From: Discostella pseudostelligera
Taxonomy: Eukaryota > Bacillariophyta > Thalassiosirophyceae > Thalassiosirales > Thalassiosiraceae
Length of the DNA: 12,011 nucleotides
Direction of reading: 5' to 3'
NCBI GenBank assembly: GCA_036940085.1
Contig: JALLBK010000472.1
Span: 1 to 12,011, forward strand
Of this stretch, positions 1-7,109 are shown piece after piece. A program made the translations under genes and the position numbers. The first letter of the stretch is position 1. Each line of letters begins with the position of its first letter. The notes under the pieces are model-generated. The model made no database searches. It saw nothing but the letters and a program-made list of their open reading frames with translations, and was not told where the DNA came from.

Positions 1-112
1 TCATTCATTCACTATCTCTACGACCGTCAAAGCCATTGTACGAGATGAACTAAAGATATCTCCTATTGATCCTTATAATCTAAGTACTTCATCACTAAAT
101 AATATTAATAAT
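1..112 (+). other. 5' flank / probable leader of the phosphoacetylglucosamine mutase gene
   Basis: This AT-rich stretch precedes the first in-frame ATG (113). It has a TCATTCATTCAC start and a two-codon upstream ORF, ATG AAC TAA, at 45-53. The mutase reading frame contains no stop codon from position 2 to 112, so an N-terminal extension or an upstream exon outside the window cannot be excluded. There is no other in-frame ATG here, and the known family starts close to the YGTAGFR motif, so a leader is the likelier reading. Confidence 0.5.
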
Positions 113-2307
113 ATGCCAGTATCACCCAAAATCTACCATGGCAATTCGACGCCCCGTCCGGATGCGGAACTCGCGGCCTTGATCGATGCACATCCCAAAC
201 CATCGTCATTATCGGAGTATTCATATGGAACTGCGGGATTTCGATATGAAGCCAGTCTCTTGCCGTGTGTGTTTGTACGAATGGGCATCTTTGCGGCGTT
301 GCGCTCGGCTTCGTTGGGTGGGGTAAGTCTAACACACAAAATGAGTGTGTATGTATTGTTGTTGCTGTCTTTCGTTGTTCTATTGCAGTATCTATTCATC
401 CCAATATCAATATCTGGCCTAATTCAATGTTTTTTGATACTATCAATTGTGTGCATGAATAATCAGGAAGAAGTAGGTGCCATGATCACCGCCTCTCACA
501 ATGCCGAACCCGACAATGGTATGAAGCTCGCCGACTCTCACGGGGGGATGCTCGATGCAGCATGGGAAGAACATGCCGTATCTCTTGCCAATGCACCTGA
601 TTCCCAACATGCCTTATCATTGATTCATACTCTGTTGTCACAACACACTCCCTCTGATGGCGATAATAATAGTAAGAAGAAGTTGCTCAAGATGGTGGTG
701 CACATTGGTCGAGATACGCGATCGCATTCCCTTCCATTGGCATCTCTTGTCATTCGAGCAGCACGGGCCATGGGCGCTACGGTAATTGATCATGGAGAGG
801 TGACTACGCCCCAATTGCATCATTTTGTAATGCATGCCAATGGACACATGTTACCGAGCATTATACCCCAACGTTGCAATGAGAGTGGGTATTATGAGAT
901 TATGGCCTTGTCCTATGCGGCTTTGTTGCGTACTGGTTCCGTCAGAGGAGGACATCTTGGAAAGCAACGTCTTCATTCTACATCAACACTAGTGATTGAT
1001 GGTGCCTGCGGTATCGGTGCACTAAAAATTAACCAATTTCATCACATCTTTGAGAAGTTGCGTGCCGAGGGATGTACAGTGGGTTTACCCACCCTTCACA
1101 CTGTCAACTTCCCTGGCGATGGACCATTAAATGATAAATGTGGAGCGGAGTTTGTACAGAAGCAACAATTGCCTCCGAGGTTGTACACCCCTTCGTCGAA
1201 GGGAGCAGTTTCCAAACGATACATGGCATCGTTTGATGGAGATGCTGATCGGATTGTATTCCATTGCGAAGATGAGGCGGGGAAGTTCCATCTATTGGAT
1301 GGTGATAAGATCGCTGTGTTGGTATCGAGCTTCATCCAGGATGAATTGAGGTGTATTGATCCGGAGGGTAAGGCTGTTAAGTGCGGTGTGGTGCAGACTG
1401 CGTATGCGAATGGATCTTCGACGTTATATTTAAAGGTGAGAGAAAGTGGTTCACTAGTTCTAGCGCTTCATGATACATTTCCTCCTCACATCAAAGGATC
1501 GTTCATGACGGTAAATGAAAATCGTGTATCATGTGATGAAAAAGAACGTTGTCAAAACAAATGTCGTTATTGCAAAGACCGGGGTCAAGTTTGTGCATGC
1601 CGCCGCCCATCACCACTTTGATGTGGGTGTGTACTTCGAAGCCAATGGACACGGAACTGTCTTATTTGGCCCAAAGTTTTACGATTTCATTGCCGCCGCG
1701 GATGCTAAACTGCGAGGAACGTCGCGACATAATCGTGCCAACATCGCATTGCGCAGGCTACGTATCTTGCCGGCATTGGTCAACCAGTCTGTTGGGGATG
1801 CAATGAGTGACATGATGTTGGTGGATGCTATTCTGTTTCTAAGAGGTTGGGATTTGAGTCTTTGGTCAAAGTTGTATTCCGACATGCCGAGCAAGCAGGC
1901 CAAAGTTAAAGTGGCAGACAGTAAGTCGAATGACTGAGACATCTTTTGTGTTTTGCAGCACTAATTACTTATCTCGTGCTCCACACACAACGTTCAATCA
2001 TTGCAATATAATAGGATCGATCATTACCACCAACGAAAATGAAACTGCTGCCGTCGCTCCAGCGGCACTGCAAATAGCGCTCCAGGCAGCAATGGAAGAC
2101 ATGGCATCGCAGGAACATTCTGGGAATGGTCCAAAGCCACGTTGTTTCGTCCGCCCTAGTGGAACAGAGGATGCAGTTCGTGTGTATGCCGAGGCGAATA
2201 CTCAAAAGGGAGCAGACACTTTAGCATACGAGGCAATGATGTTGATTTACAAGCTTTGTGGAGGAGTTGGCGCGCCACCTCAACCATTGATTACAAATAG
2301 GTTGTAG
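113..2307 (+). CDS. AGM1: Phosphoacetylglucosamine mutase (EC 5.4.2.3), four exons
   Basis: The enzyme interconverts GlcNAc-6-phosphate and GlcNAc-1-phosphate, the step before UDP-GlcNAc, which feeds N-glycans, GPI anchors and chitin. The exons I derive are 113-322, 467-1435, 1545-1920 and 2015-2307, giving 615 aa. All junctions are GT-AG and restore the family alignment. Visible landmarks, in spliced numbering, are YGTAGFR at 38-44; the catalytic loop TASHN with phospho-Ser80; the metal-binding loop DGDADR with Asp327, Asp329 and Asp331; the sugar-binding FEANGHG at 424-430; and the phosphate-binding RPSGTED at 565-571. These are the four domains of the alpha-D-phosphohexomutase superfamily. 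The TASHN spacing, AYANGSS and FEANGHG identify the AGM1/PGM3 branch rather than a phosphoglucomutase. At 615 aa it is longer than the animal and fungal enzymes (about 540-560 aa), through loop insertions and a longer N-terminus. All catalytic residues are present. The ATG at 113 is the first in frame in the window. Family assignment is near certain; only the exact N-terminus is open. Confidence 0.95.
323..466 (+). other. Intron 1 of the mutase gene (144 bp, phase 0)
   Basis: The donor is GTAAGT at 323 and the acceptor is AATCAG ending at 466. Removal joins ...SASLGG to EEVGAMITASHN, the spacing seen in AGM1/PGM3 proteins. The intron is exactly 48 codons long and has no in-frame stop, so a simple ORF reading runs straight through it. 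A second acceptor, TTGCAG ending at 388, would remove 66 bp and also keep the frame, but would leave extra hydrophobic residues before the catalytic loop. Confidence 0.85.
1436..1544 (+). other. Intron 2 of the mutase gene (109 bp, phase 0)
   Basis: The donor is GTGAGA at 1436 and the acceptor is AAAAAG ending at 1544. Splicing gives GSSTLYLK followed by NVVKTNVVIAKTGVK. This has the same number of residues as the corresponding segment between the AYANGSS motif and KTGVK in animal PGM3. The alternative AG at 1495-1496 would add residues and fits less well. Confidence 0.8.
1921..2014 (+). other. Intron 3 of the mutase gene (94 bp, phase 1)
   Basis: The donor is GTAAGT at 1921 and the acceptor is ATAATAG ending at 2014. 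One base (A) of the split codon lies in exon 3 and two (GA) in exon 4, creating an Arg codon, so the protein reads KVKVADRSIITT. This matches the VADR segment of the family. The alternative acceptor TTGCAG near 1959 would not give this match. Confidence 0.85.
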
Positions 2308-2570
2308 GTTATGTTGCAGTTACGGAATTTCTATCAGGGGACGTATAGGAGCTGGAATTAAACTGTGCATGTCAAGATCATCTTACTCATGGCATATAAG
2401 TAGTTAATGAATAGATTTATATATTATCTACACAACATCATGGGACACATTCACCAGCAACCGGTATGCCTGATGGAGATCCTTCGGGTAACAGTCAAGC
2501 CTGAAGCATACATAATCATTGCATGGTGAGTGTGGACGGTGGAATGGAGCAAGAAGTCTACCTAGTTCAA

Positions 2571-2772
2571 CGTACAGACATTACACGCTAATTTGGACTA
2601 ACGCTAGTTGGGACTTGACAGTAGTTGGGACGGGGTCCAGCTCGGACACAGGTTTTAGCGGGAAACATGTACGTCATATGTACCCCTTATTCGCTACTTG
2701 GGACTTTCCAGCAGTTGGGACTGCCTTGGCTCAATGCACGGGGTGTCCCAATTAGCGTGTAATGACTGTACG
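2571..2772. repeat. MITE-like element with 28-bp terminal inverted repeats (202 bp)
   Basis: Positions 2571-2598 and the reverse complement of 2745-2772 agree at 26 of 28 bases. The shared core is CATTACACGCTAATT. The short interior has no protein-coding content worth calling and holds four extra direct copies of a motif close to GCTAGTTGGGAC (2603-2614, 2621-2631, 2693-2704, 2711-2721), which is also the inner part of the terminal repeats. Size, terminal inverted repeats, lack of a transposase and intergenic position fit a non-autonomous miniature inverted-repeat transposable element. I see no clear target-site duplication directly outside 2571 and 2772, so the superfamily is undetermined. 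The inverted repeat is a direct observation; the transposon identity is inference. Confidence 0.7.
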
Positions 2773-3232
2773 GACCCCAGGCAGTATGACGGCGCGCCAT
2801 TTTGTGCAATATCAAACGAAAGGAACAGTACCACTTTTTACCTACGAAGTCCGACGTGATAACATAAGACAACAATTTCAAAGTTAAGTTTGAAATAAAG
2901 ATTCTTTCAGAGGAATCAGTACAAGGTCAATGTACGATACTACTACCGCTCTCACCGTATGCATGCATGCACCTCCGCATCCGGATCATCTCTCCGCATC
3001 CATCCACCTACCATACCGCCCAACCTCGCCCAACGCAACCTCGCCCAACGCACCGGCACCGTCACCGTCACCCGGCACCATGACATTGGCCATGGACCAT
3101 GGCGAATAGCAAGAGCAAGCGGCAACCCTAATAATATACCGATTCGGCGACCCAGCGAATTCATCATCATCATCACCATCACCACCACCTAGAACTTGAG
3201 GCGTAATAAGTAATGGCAAAATATATAAAAAG
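2773..3232 (+). other. Upstream region of the DHHC acyltransferase gene, with short simple repeats
   Basis: No convincing gene lies here. It contains a GCAT run at 2960-2970; a direct repeat CTCCGCATCC at 2973-2982 and 2992-3001; a perfect tandem pair of CAACCTCGCCCAACG at 3021-3035 and 3036-3050, followed by CACCGTCACC copies; a palindrome GCCATGGACCATGGC at 3089-3103; and a CAT/CAC run at 3162-3187. An ORF at 2959-3192 is low-complexity and runs through these repeats. An in-frame stop for the DHHC gene at 3197-3199 shows that coding does not extend into this region. Confidence 0.5.
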
Positions 3233-3236
3233 ATGA
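3213..3236 (+). promoter_or_regulatory. Seven-codon upstream ORF overlapping the DHHC start codon
   Basis: ATG at 3213 opens a frame MAKYIKR that ends with TGA at 3234-3236. This stop overlaps the ATG at 3233, and the next codon, ATG at 3236, overlaps its last base. If the mRNA begins upstream of 3213, ribosomes that translate this mini-ORF would terminate on the main start, a layout that suits reinitiation or translational damping. The reading is seen directly; a regulatory role is inference and depends on the unknown transcription start. Confidence 0.4.
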
Positions 3237-4550
3237 TGCGAGACGATGACGACATTGAGAATAATGGGCATACCTACAATGCCACCGCTGGAGCTCGACA
3301 GCGTCGCGCCGCCGGCGCCACCAATAATTATTCATATTCTTCCATTTCAACGCAGCAACCAAATCTTCATGCGGGATATGGTCCCAATTCACACGATGCT
3401 GACCTAAAGAAAAAATCTGTATCATACACTAGCACAACAACATTCGATAATCTTAGTCAGCGTTCGGGCGGTGGCGTTCTCGGTGCATCGAGCCCCAGCG
3501 GCGGCATTGCCTCCCTTTTCACATCCACTGCTCATCTCACAGAAGGGCCTAATCAACCATACTATCGCGATCATTTCAACGACCAACCGTTCTCATGTGA
3601 TTTTGGCACCGGGGAAGAAAATGGAATATGGATGAATACATCAGATCAGGCTGGGACAATAATGGCCTTTTTAGTATGGGTATTGCTCTGCTATTCGGCG
3701 TGGACATTTACCGCCCTGGCACAGTTCGGTGGTGTTCCCCCCTTTCTCTCAGCAACCTATGTGATTATCTGCATTCTTGCATTGGCGTCGCATGCCAAAA
3801 CAACATTCACAGATCCCGGTAGTGTCCCACAGTCGGCGGTGCCGAATGAGCGCACAAGACGTGAGATGGGTACACCTGATGCACCCCTTAGCATGTGTAG
3901 TCAATGCCAGACGTTTAAGCCTCCGTTTACCCATCATTGTCGAATATGCAATCGATGTATAAGTCGGATGGACCATCATTGTCCGTGGGTGAGTGAAATG
4001 ACGGTATTGATCAACGTACATGCATAATTCGCATCACTCATTTGTACTTTTTTCGTTGTGATAGATGAATAACTGCGTGGGGGTTGGGAATATGAAGCAT
4101 TTCATCTTATTTTTGTTATATACTTGGACATGCTCCGTTTTTTCGCTATTGCTGTTGGGCTGGAATTACTTCATGTGTGCCGATGAAGATTGTACCTTCA
4201 ACGGTGTCCTCACGCAGCTAGTGAGAGCAGTCACGGTATTGAGCATCGGTGCATTGCTGTTTACATCATCCATGATAATGAATGTGACATTCGGTCTGAT
4301 GACAGGAATAGGTACAATTGATCGATTAAAGAAGAAAGCGAACAATTCAATTGCCGAGGCAACGGAGGATGCAATTCCACTGAAAGATGTATTTGGAATC
4401 GGGGCGTATTGGACATGGATATTCCCAATCGACCCGTTGTTTGATGATTATGATAGAGTTGTGGGATTTAGCACTCCACAAAGATTACTAAGGGAGGAGA
4501 TGAGAGATTGTTCGCCTTCAGGCATGAGTAAGGACATGCTGTCCATTTGA
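3233..4550 (+). CDS. DHHC-type protein S-acyltransferase (palmitoyltransferase), two exons
   Basis: This integral membrane enzyme transfers a fatty acyl group from acyl-CoA to cysteines of target proteins through an acyl-enzyme on the DHHC cysteine. Exons 3233-3988 and 4065-4550 give 413 aa. Residues 1-140 are polar and probably disordered. Membrane segments lie near 144-163 and 170-187, then a DPG motif at 194-196, the cysteine-rich domain 222-261, and further membrane segments near 264-286 and 300-325. The domain has the full pattern C222-x2-C225-x9-H235-C236-x2-C239-x2-C242-x4-D247-H-H-C250-x5-C256-x4-N261, so all zinc ligands and the catalytic Cys250 are present. The cytosolic tail has an FGIGAYWTWIFP segment like that in ZDHHC3/7-type enzymes. 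The TTxE motif after the last membrane segment is weak (TGIGTIDRLKK). The start is the first ATG after an in-frame stop at 3197. Substrate and membrane compartment cannot be read from the sequence. Confidence 0.93.
3989..4064 (+). other. Intron of the DHHC gene (76 bp, phase 0)
   Basis: The donor is GTGAGT at 3989. A T-rich stretch is followed by the acceptor GTGATAG ending at 4064. Splicing joins DHHCPW directly to MNNCVGVGN, restoring the invariant DHHC-x5-C-x4-N spacing. Without splicing the frame ends at 4027 inside the conserved domain, so removal is required for activity. Confidence 0.93.
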
Positions 4551-4677
4551 CTGGCAGTAAATCACAACCATAGCTTCACTATGCATTACCTGATGAGATT
4601 AGGATTCGCTCTTCATGCGAATTCCTCATCATGAACCATATTCAGTACCAAGTACCTAGTATCTACTCATGCATCCA

Positions 4678-4739
4678 AATAAAGGCATGTTGCTTCTACC
4701 GACATCCTAAACCCTCCATTATTCAAAGTCTCCAATAAA
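4678..4739 (+). terminator. Candidate polyadenylation region of the DHHC gene (two AATAAA)
   Basis: AATAAA hexamers occur at 4678-4683 and 4734-4739, about 130 and 185 bases past the stop at 4550. Their distance and strand suit 3'-end formation of the DHHC transcript before the fold-back element. AATAAA is not a strict requirement in diatoms, so this is suggestive only. The remainder of 4551-4811 shows only a weak imperfect hairpin near 4590-4632. Confidence 0.3.
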
Positions 4740-4811
4740 TTTGTATCTTGTGCCTCCACCTAGTACTGACATATTCATTCAGCTACCAGCTACCCCCGCT
4801 CCTGTCGGTCG

Positions 4812-5137
4812 AATGTCGGCCAGACCGATCATTAGAGGTTCTTTCCATCTCCATTCCACAGGAAAATATGGAAATTTTTTTATTCCATTCCATGAGCCTT
4901 GGATTCCGGAATCCATCGTACGTAGGAACCGATACATCACGTACCTACGCAGACACCTGCACACACATTTATCTAACAAATTGCGTCTTTACGTCCTGAA
5001 TAAAGATGTGGAATATTCCATTCCAATTCCACAGGAAATATGGAAAATATATGGAATGGAATCTGGATTCCATATTCATTTTCCACCATGGAAAGAACCT
5101 CTACCGATCATTTGGTCAAGGTGGTCTGGCCGACATT
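4812..5137. repeat. Long fold-back (MITE-like) element, ATTCC/GGAAT-rich
   Basis: Three nested arm segments pair in order: 4812-4826 with 5123-5137 (AATGTCGGCCAGACC, 15 of 15); 4827-4848 with 5088-5109 (20 of 22, containing TAGAGGTTCTTTCCAT); and 4882-4893 with 5051-5062 (ATTCCATTCCAT, 12 of 12). The segments between them also pair partly (GGAAAA and ATATGGAA blocks). The arms are thus over 80 bp each, around a loop of about 157 bp. The interior is dense in ATTCC/GGAAT words and holds a 14-bp palindrome GGATTCCGGAATCC at 4901-4914. The 8-bp word CCCCCGCT occurs just outside both ends (4793-4800 and 5141-5148), a possible target-site duplication, although it does not abut the paired arms exactly. 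The long ORF crossing it has no real ATG start and follows the repeat, so it is not a gene. It shares no obvious sequence with the element at 2571-2772. Confidence 0.75.
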
Positions 5138-5575
5138 TGCCCCCCGCTGGTACCACTCCCACCTATCGATTTCCACAGAATGATCTTGGGAACTTGATGT
5201 GACTTGCAGCACCACGTCGGAACTAGTACGGACACGTGCACAATCTACAATCTGACAAAAGATATCTAGTCTCCGAATTTTGAGTGGGAAGAAGAACAGA
5301 GAAGAACAGAAGAATGAAGCACGATCTTTGGTGCCACCTCCTGCCTCGAACTCCGAACTCTTCATTCAAGGCAAAAGGCAACAAAGCATCGCATTCACCA
5401 CCATAATATCATCAATCATCATCATAACCATCAATAAATCAATCTTATCATTGAATCATTGCTTCCCGCCGTGCTTTAGTTTGAACGATATCACCAAATT
5501 CCATTAAAAAGTGCAGATCTCTGACAGCAACCTCAAGCAATCGTCATCGTCATCTTCTTCCCATCGACCAACCGA
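5138..5575 (+). other. Upstream region and probable leader of the small ORF at 5576
   Basis: No gene is supported. Visible elements are a CACGTG (G-box/E-box) at 5233-5238, a perfect tandem GAAGAACAGA pair at 5291-5310, and an ATC/CAT-rich stretch near 5400-5450 and again near 5538-5560, typical of transcribed leaders in this window. An in-frame stop at 5522-5524 limits the downstream ORF to its ATG at 5576. Confidence 0.4.
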
Positions 5576-5890
5576 ATGTCAATCCAGAGTCGTATCTCCT
5601 ACACTGTGTATCCAGAGTCACCAGCTTCATCTACGGAAGCGGCGATATCGTTCGATAAATACCCTGTTGATCAGGCGCAAATTGCTTATTCTCGAATTAA
5701 GGGAGTACCTCGTCTACCGAACTTAGAGCAGACGATAATTCAGCACAATGGTGTAAACGGACACCTCGTTGCCACCAAGTCCACCGCCTCCGCCAGCCTT
5801 CGTGCACTGCTTCCAAACGACGAAGTGACACGCATGCGCAAACTCAAGAGAAGGCTATTCCTCGAGGCAGTGGCGAAGAGTGCCGAATGA
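5576..5890 (+). CDS. Small hypothetical protein, 104 aa
   Basis: I do not recognise this protein. It starts at the first ATG after an in-frame stop (5522) and ends at TGA 5888-5890. The composition is balanced. A polar, Ser/Thr/Pro-containing first half (residues 1-55) is followed by a C-terminal segment, residues 85-102, rich in Arg, Lys and Leu (MRKLKRRLFLEAV) that could form a basic amphipathic helix. There is no signal peptide or membrane span. The region upstream looks like a leader, and no other frame here is better. It could also be one exon of a larger gene or a chance ORF, so the call is moderate. Confidence 0.45.
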   Translation: MSIQSRISYTVYPESPASSTEAAISFDKYPVDQAQIAYSRIKGVPRLPNLEQTIIQHNGVNGHLVATKSTASASLRALLPNDEVTRMRKLKRRLFLEAVAKSAE

Positions 5891-6626
5891 GTAGCACTCA
5901 AGCAACTCACACGTCTCCTCCCACCTCCCACAACAGTCTATTCATCAATGTTAGGCAAAGCCACATTTGTCCAGAAGTGATTGATTAGTTTAGGACATGA
6001 TACCGCGCAGTCGTTGCAACAATTCATTTCGGTATCTAGCTGTACAGACATTTGCATGAGTCGTCACACGGAATTGCATTCCTTGCTATGAACCGGTCAA
6101 GTCAGCGAATGGTTACCTTAGCTCCATAATTGGTATGAGCACATCATCATGAGGCAGGTGCGTCACGCACAGCGCAAGAGCTTGGCGTTCTGCATAATAT
6201 GAATCGTTCTCAGCGCTATGAGCCATGAGAACTGATTGAGGCTGAAGTCAAGTTTGATTGTCGAAGTAAGGAAGCTTGAGTGTACCAGTTTGTAGATTAA
6301 TCCGTTCTCTTTTTAGGAAGAATGACGTTGTTTAAAATTACCTCATTAGTATCAAGTAGTCGTGAATTATTACTGTGTACTACCCCCTCGCTACTCGTTG
6401 ACATCAGCGTCGGAATGACCCCTCGATTCAAATTCAAGATTGCGCTGTTTTAGTTGCCTGAGAGTTGAGAGGAATTCAAGTTTTCCTTTGTATGCACAGG
6501 ACCCCACTTGAACTGTAGGGCGTTCTCTCACTTTGTCAAGTATATCCGTCAAGCCATAGTGCGCATCATCAATCACCTCAATTATTCCTATAAATACTCC
6601 GTAGCGAATCGTATTCCGCAAATTTA
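5891..6626. other. Intergenic region with no supported gene
   Basis: This 736-bp gap lies between the convergent ends of the small ORF (+) and the plastid protein (-). I found no tRNA box pair, no long inverted repeat and no convincing coding frame. It contains a short 13-bp palindrome GTGCGTCACGCAC at 6158-6170. A minus-strand frame at 6391-6633 (80 aa) has normal-looking composition but overlaps the end of the plastid gene, and I could not support it. Confidence 0.4.
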
Positions 6627-7109
6627 TTACCATCCATCGTCCGCCTCCTCGGCAATTCTCCTCTTATCTTCCTCTTTCATTTCAAGCTCCTTCGCATCCG
6701 CTCCACCTGACTCCTTCAACGCCGCCTCAAGCTTCTCCGTCAAACTCGATAAATCGCTAACAGTATCAACTTCGACATCTTCCAATAATCCACCAACGAG
6801 CTTCGTCGCCATACCGTCGGACAATCCTCCCCCGCGTGCCTTCGAACGTTCTCCCATACCCTCTGCGAATGCGACAAGTCCTATGCCCGCGGCGAGTCCA
6901 GCAATGGCAATACCACCTCCCATTAGAATGTTGCTGTCTACCATGGATAGGCTGGATGATGCCGACTTATGGTTCCGATGTGTATTCCTCGGCGATTGTG
7001 CATTTTTGATGGAGATACTCGACCGGGACGCAGACGACGGGACGAAAGCGAACCCGAGCGTCGTCAACGGGGCCGATAGGCAGAGGATCGTTGTCGCTAT
7101 TGATTTCAT
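6627..7109 (-). CDS. Predicted plastid-targeted single-span membrane protein, 160 aa
   Basis: Starting from ATG 7107-7109, residues 1-21 form a compact signal peptide ending in TLGFA, followed by FVPSS. This is an A/F-x-P junction like the ASAFAP motif of diatom nuclear-encoded plastid proteins. Residues 22-56 are rich in Ser, Arg, Lys and Asn and have no acidic residue, as in transit peptides. The mature part would begin near SMVDSN (55-60). It has one Gly/Ala-rich membrane segment at about 61-83 (GGGIAIAGLAAGIGLVAF), a Gly-rich turn, and a charged Glu/Lys-rich tail (117-157) likely to form a helix or coiled coil. The frame ends in a double stop TAATAA. An in-frame ATG at 7209-7211 would add 34 residues and bury the signal peptide, so 7109 is preferred. 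I do not recognise the mature domain. A thylakoid or envelope location is possible but not shown. Confidence 0.75.
   Translation of the reverse strand: MKSIATTILCLSAPLTTLGFAFVPSSASRSSISIKNAQSPRNTHRNHKSASSSLSMVDSNILMGGGIAIAGLAAGIGLVAFAEGMGERSKARGGGLSDGMATKLVGGLLEDVEVDTVSDLSSLTEKLEAALKESGGADAKELEMKEEDKRRIAEEADDGW

Noticed and set aside
323..388. Shorter 66-bp version of mutase intron 1 as the main form
   Set aside because: It would leave 26 hydrophobic residues directly before the catalytic loop that no family member has. It is kept only as a possible minor isoform.
1436..1621. Mutase ending at the 1621 stop as a truncated or broken gene
   Set aside because: The stop lies beyond a good splice donor at 1436. 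Joining to 1545 restores family motifs through FEANGHG and RPSGTED, so the gene is intact.
2959..3192. Open frames on both strands upstream of the DHHC gene
   Set aside because: They translate the simple repeats (poly-Ile/Thr and similar), lack any domain and overlap each other. This is not coding-like.
3221..3230. ATATATAAAA as a TATA box of the DHHC gene
   Set aside because: It ends two bases before the start codon. A start site 25-30 bp further on would lie inside the coding sequence, and the next in-frame Met is over 100 codons away.
3989..4027. Premature end of the DHHC protein
   Set aside because: The extra codons are the start of a 76-bp intron with GTGAGT and ATAG ends. Splicing restores the exact CRD spacing.
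4741..5202. Long plus-strand open frame across the second fold-back element
   Set aside because: It has no ATG at its start (TTG), it is shaped by the ATTCC/GGAAT repeats and it ends within flanking non-coding sequence. It is a by-product of the repeat.
5891..6626. tRNA or other RNA gene in the long gap
   Set aside because: I looked for A/B-box pairs and cloverleaf-like arms on both strands and found none. A 13-bp palindrome at 6158-6170 is too short to call.
6391..6633. 80-aa minus-strand frame with normal-looking composition
   Set aside because: It overlaps the stop of the plastid protein gene by a few bases in another frame and has no recognisable domain. It could be a missed exon, but no splice pair joins it convincingly.
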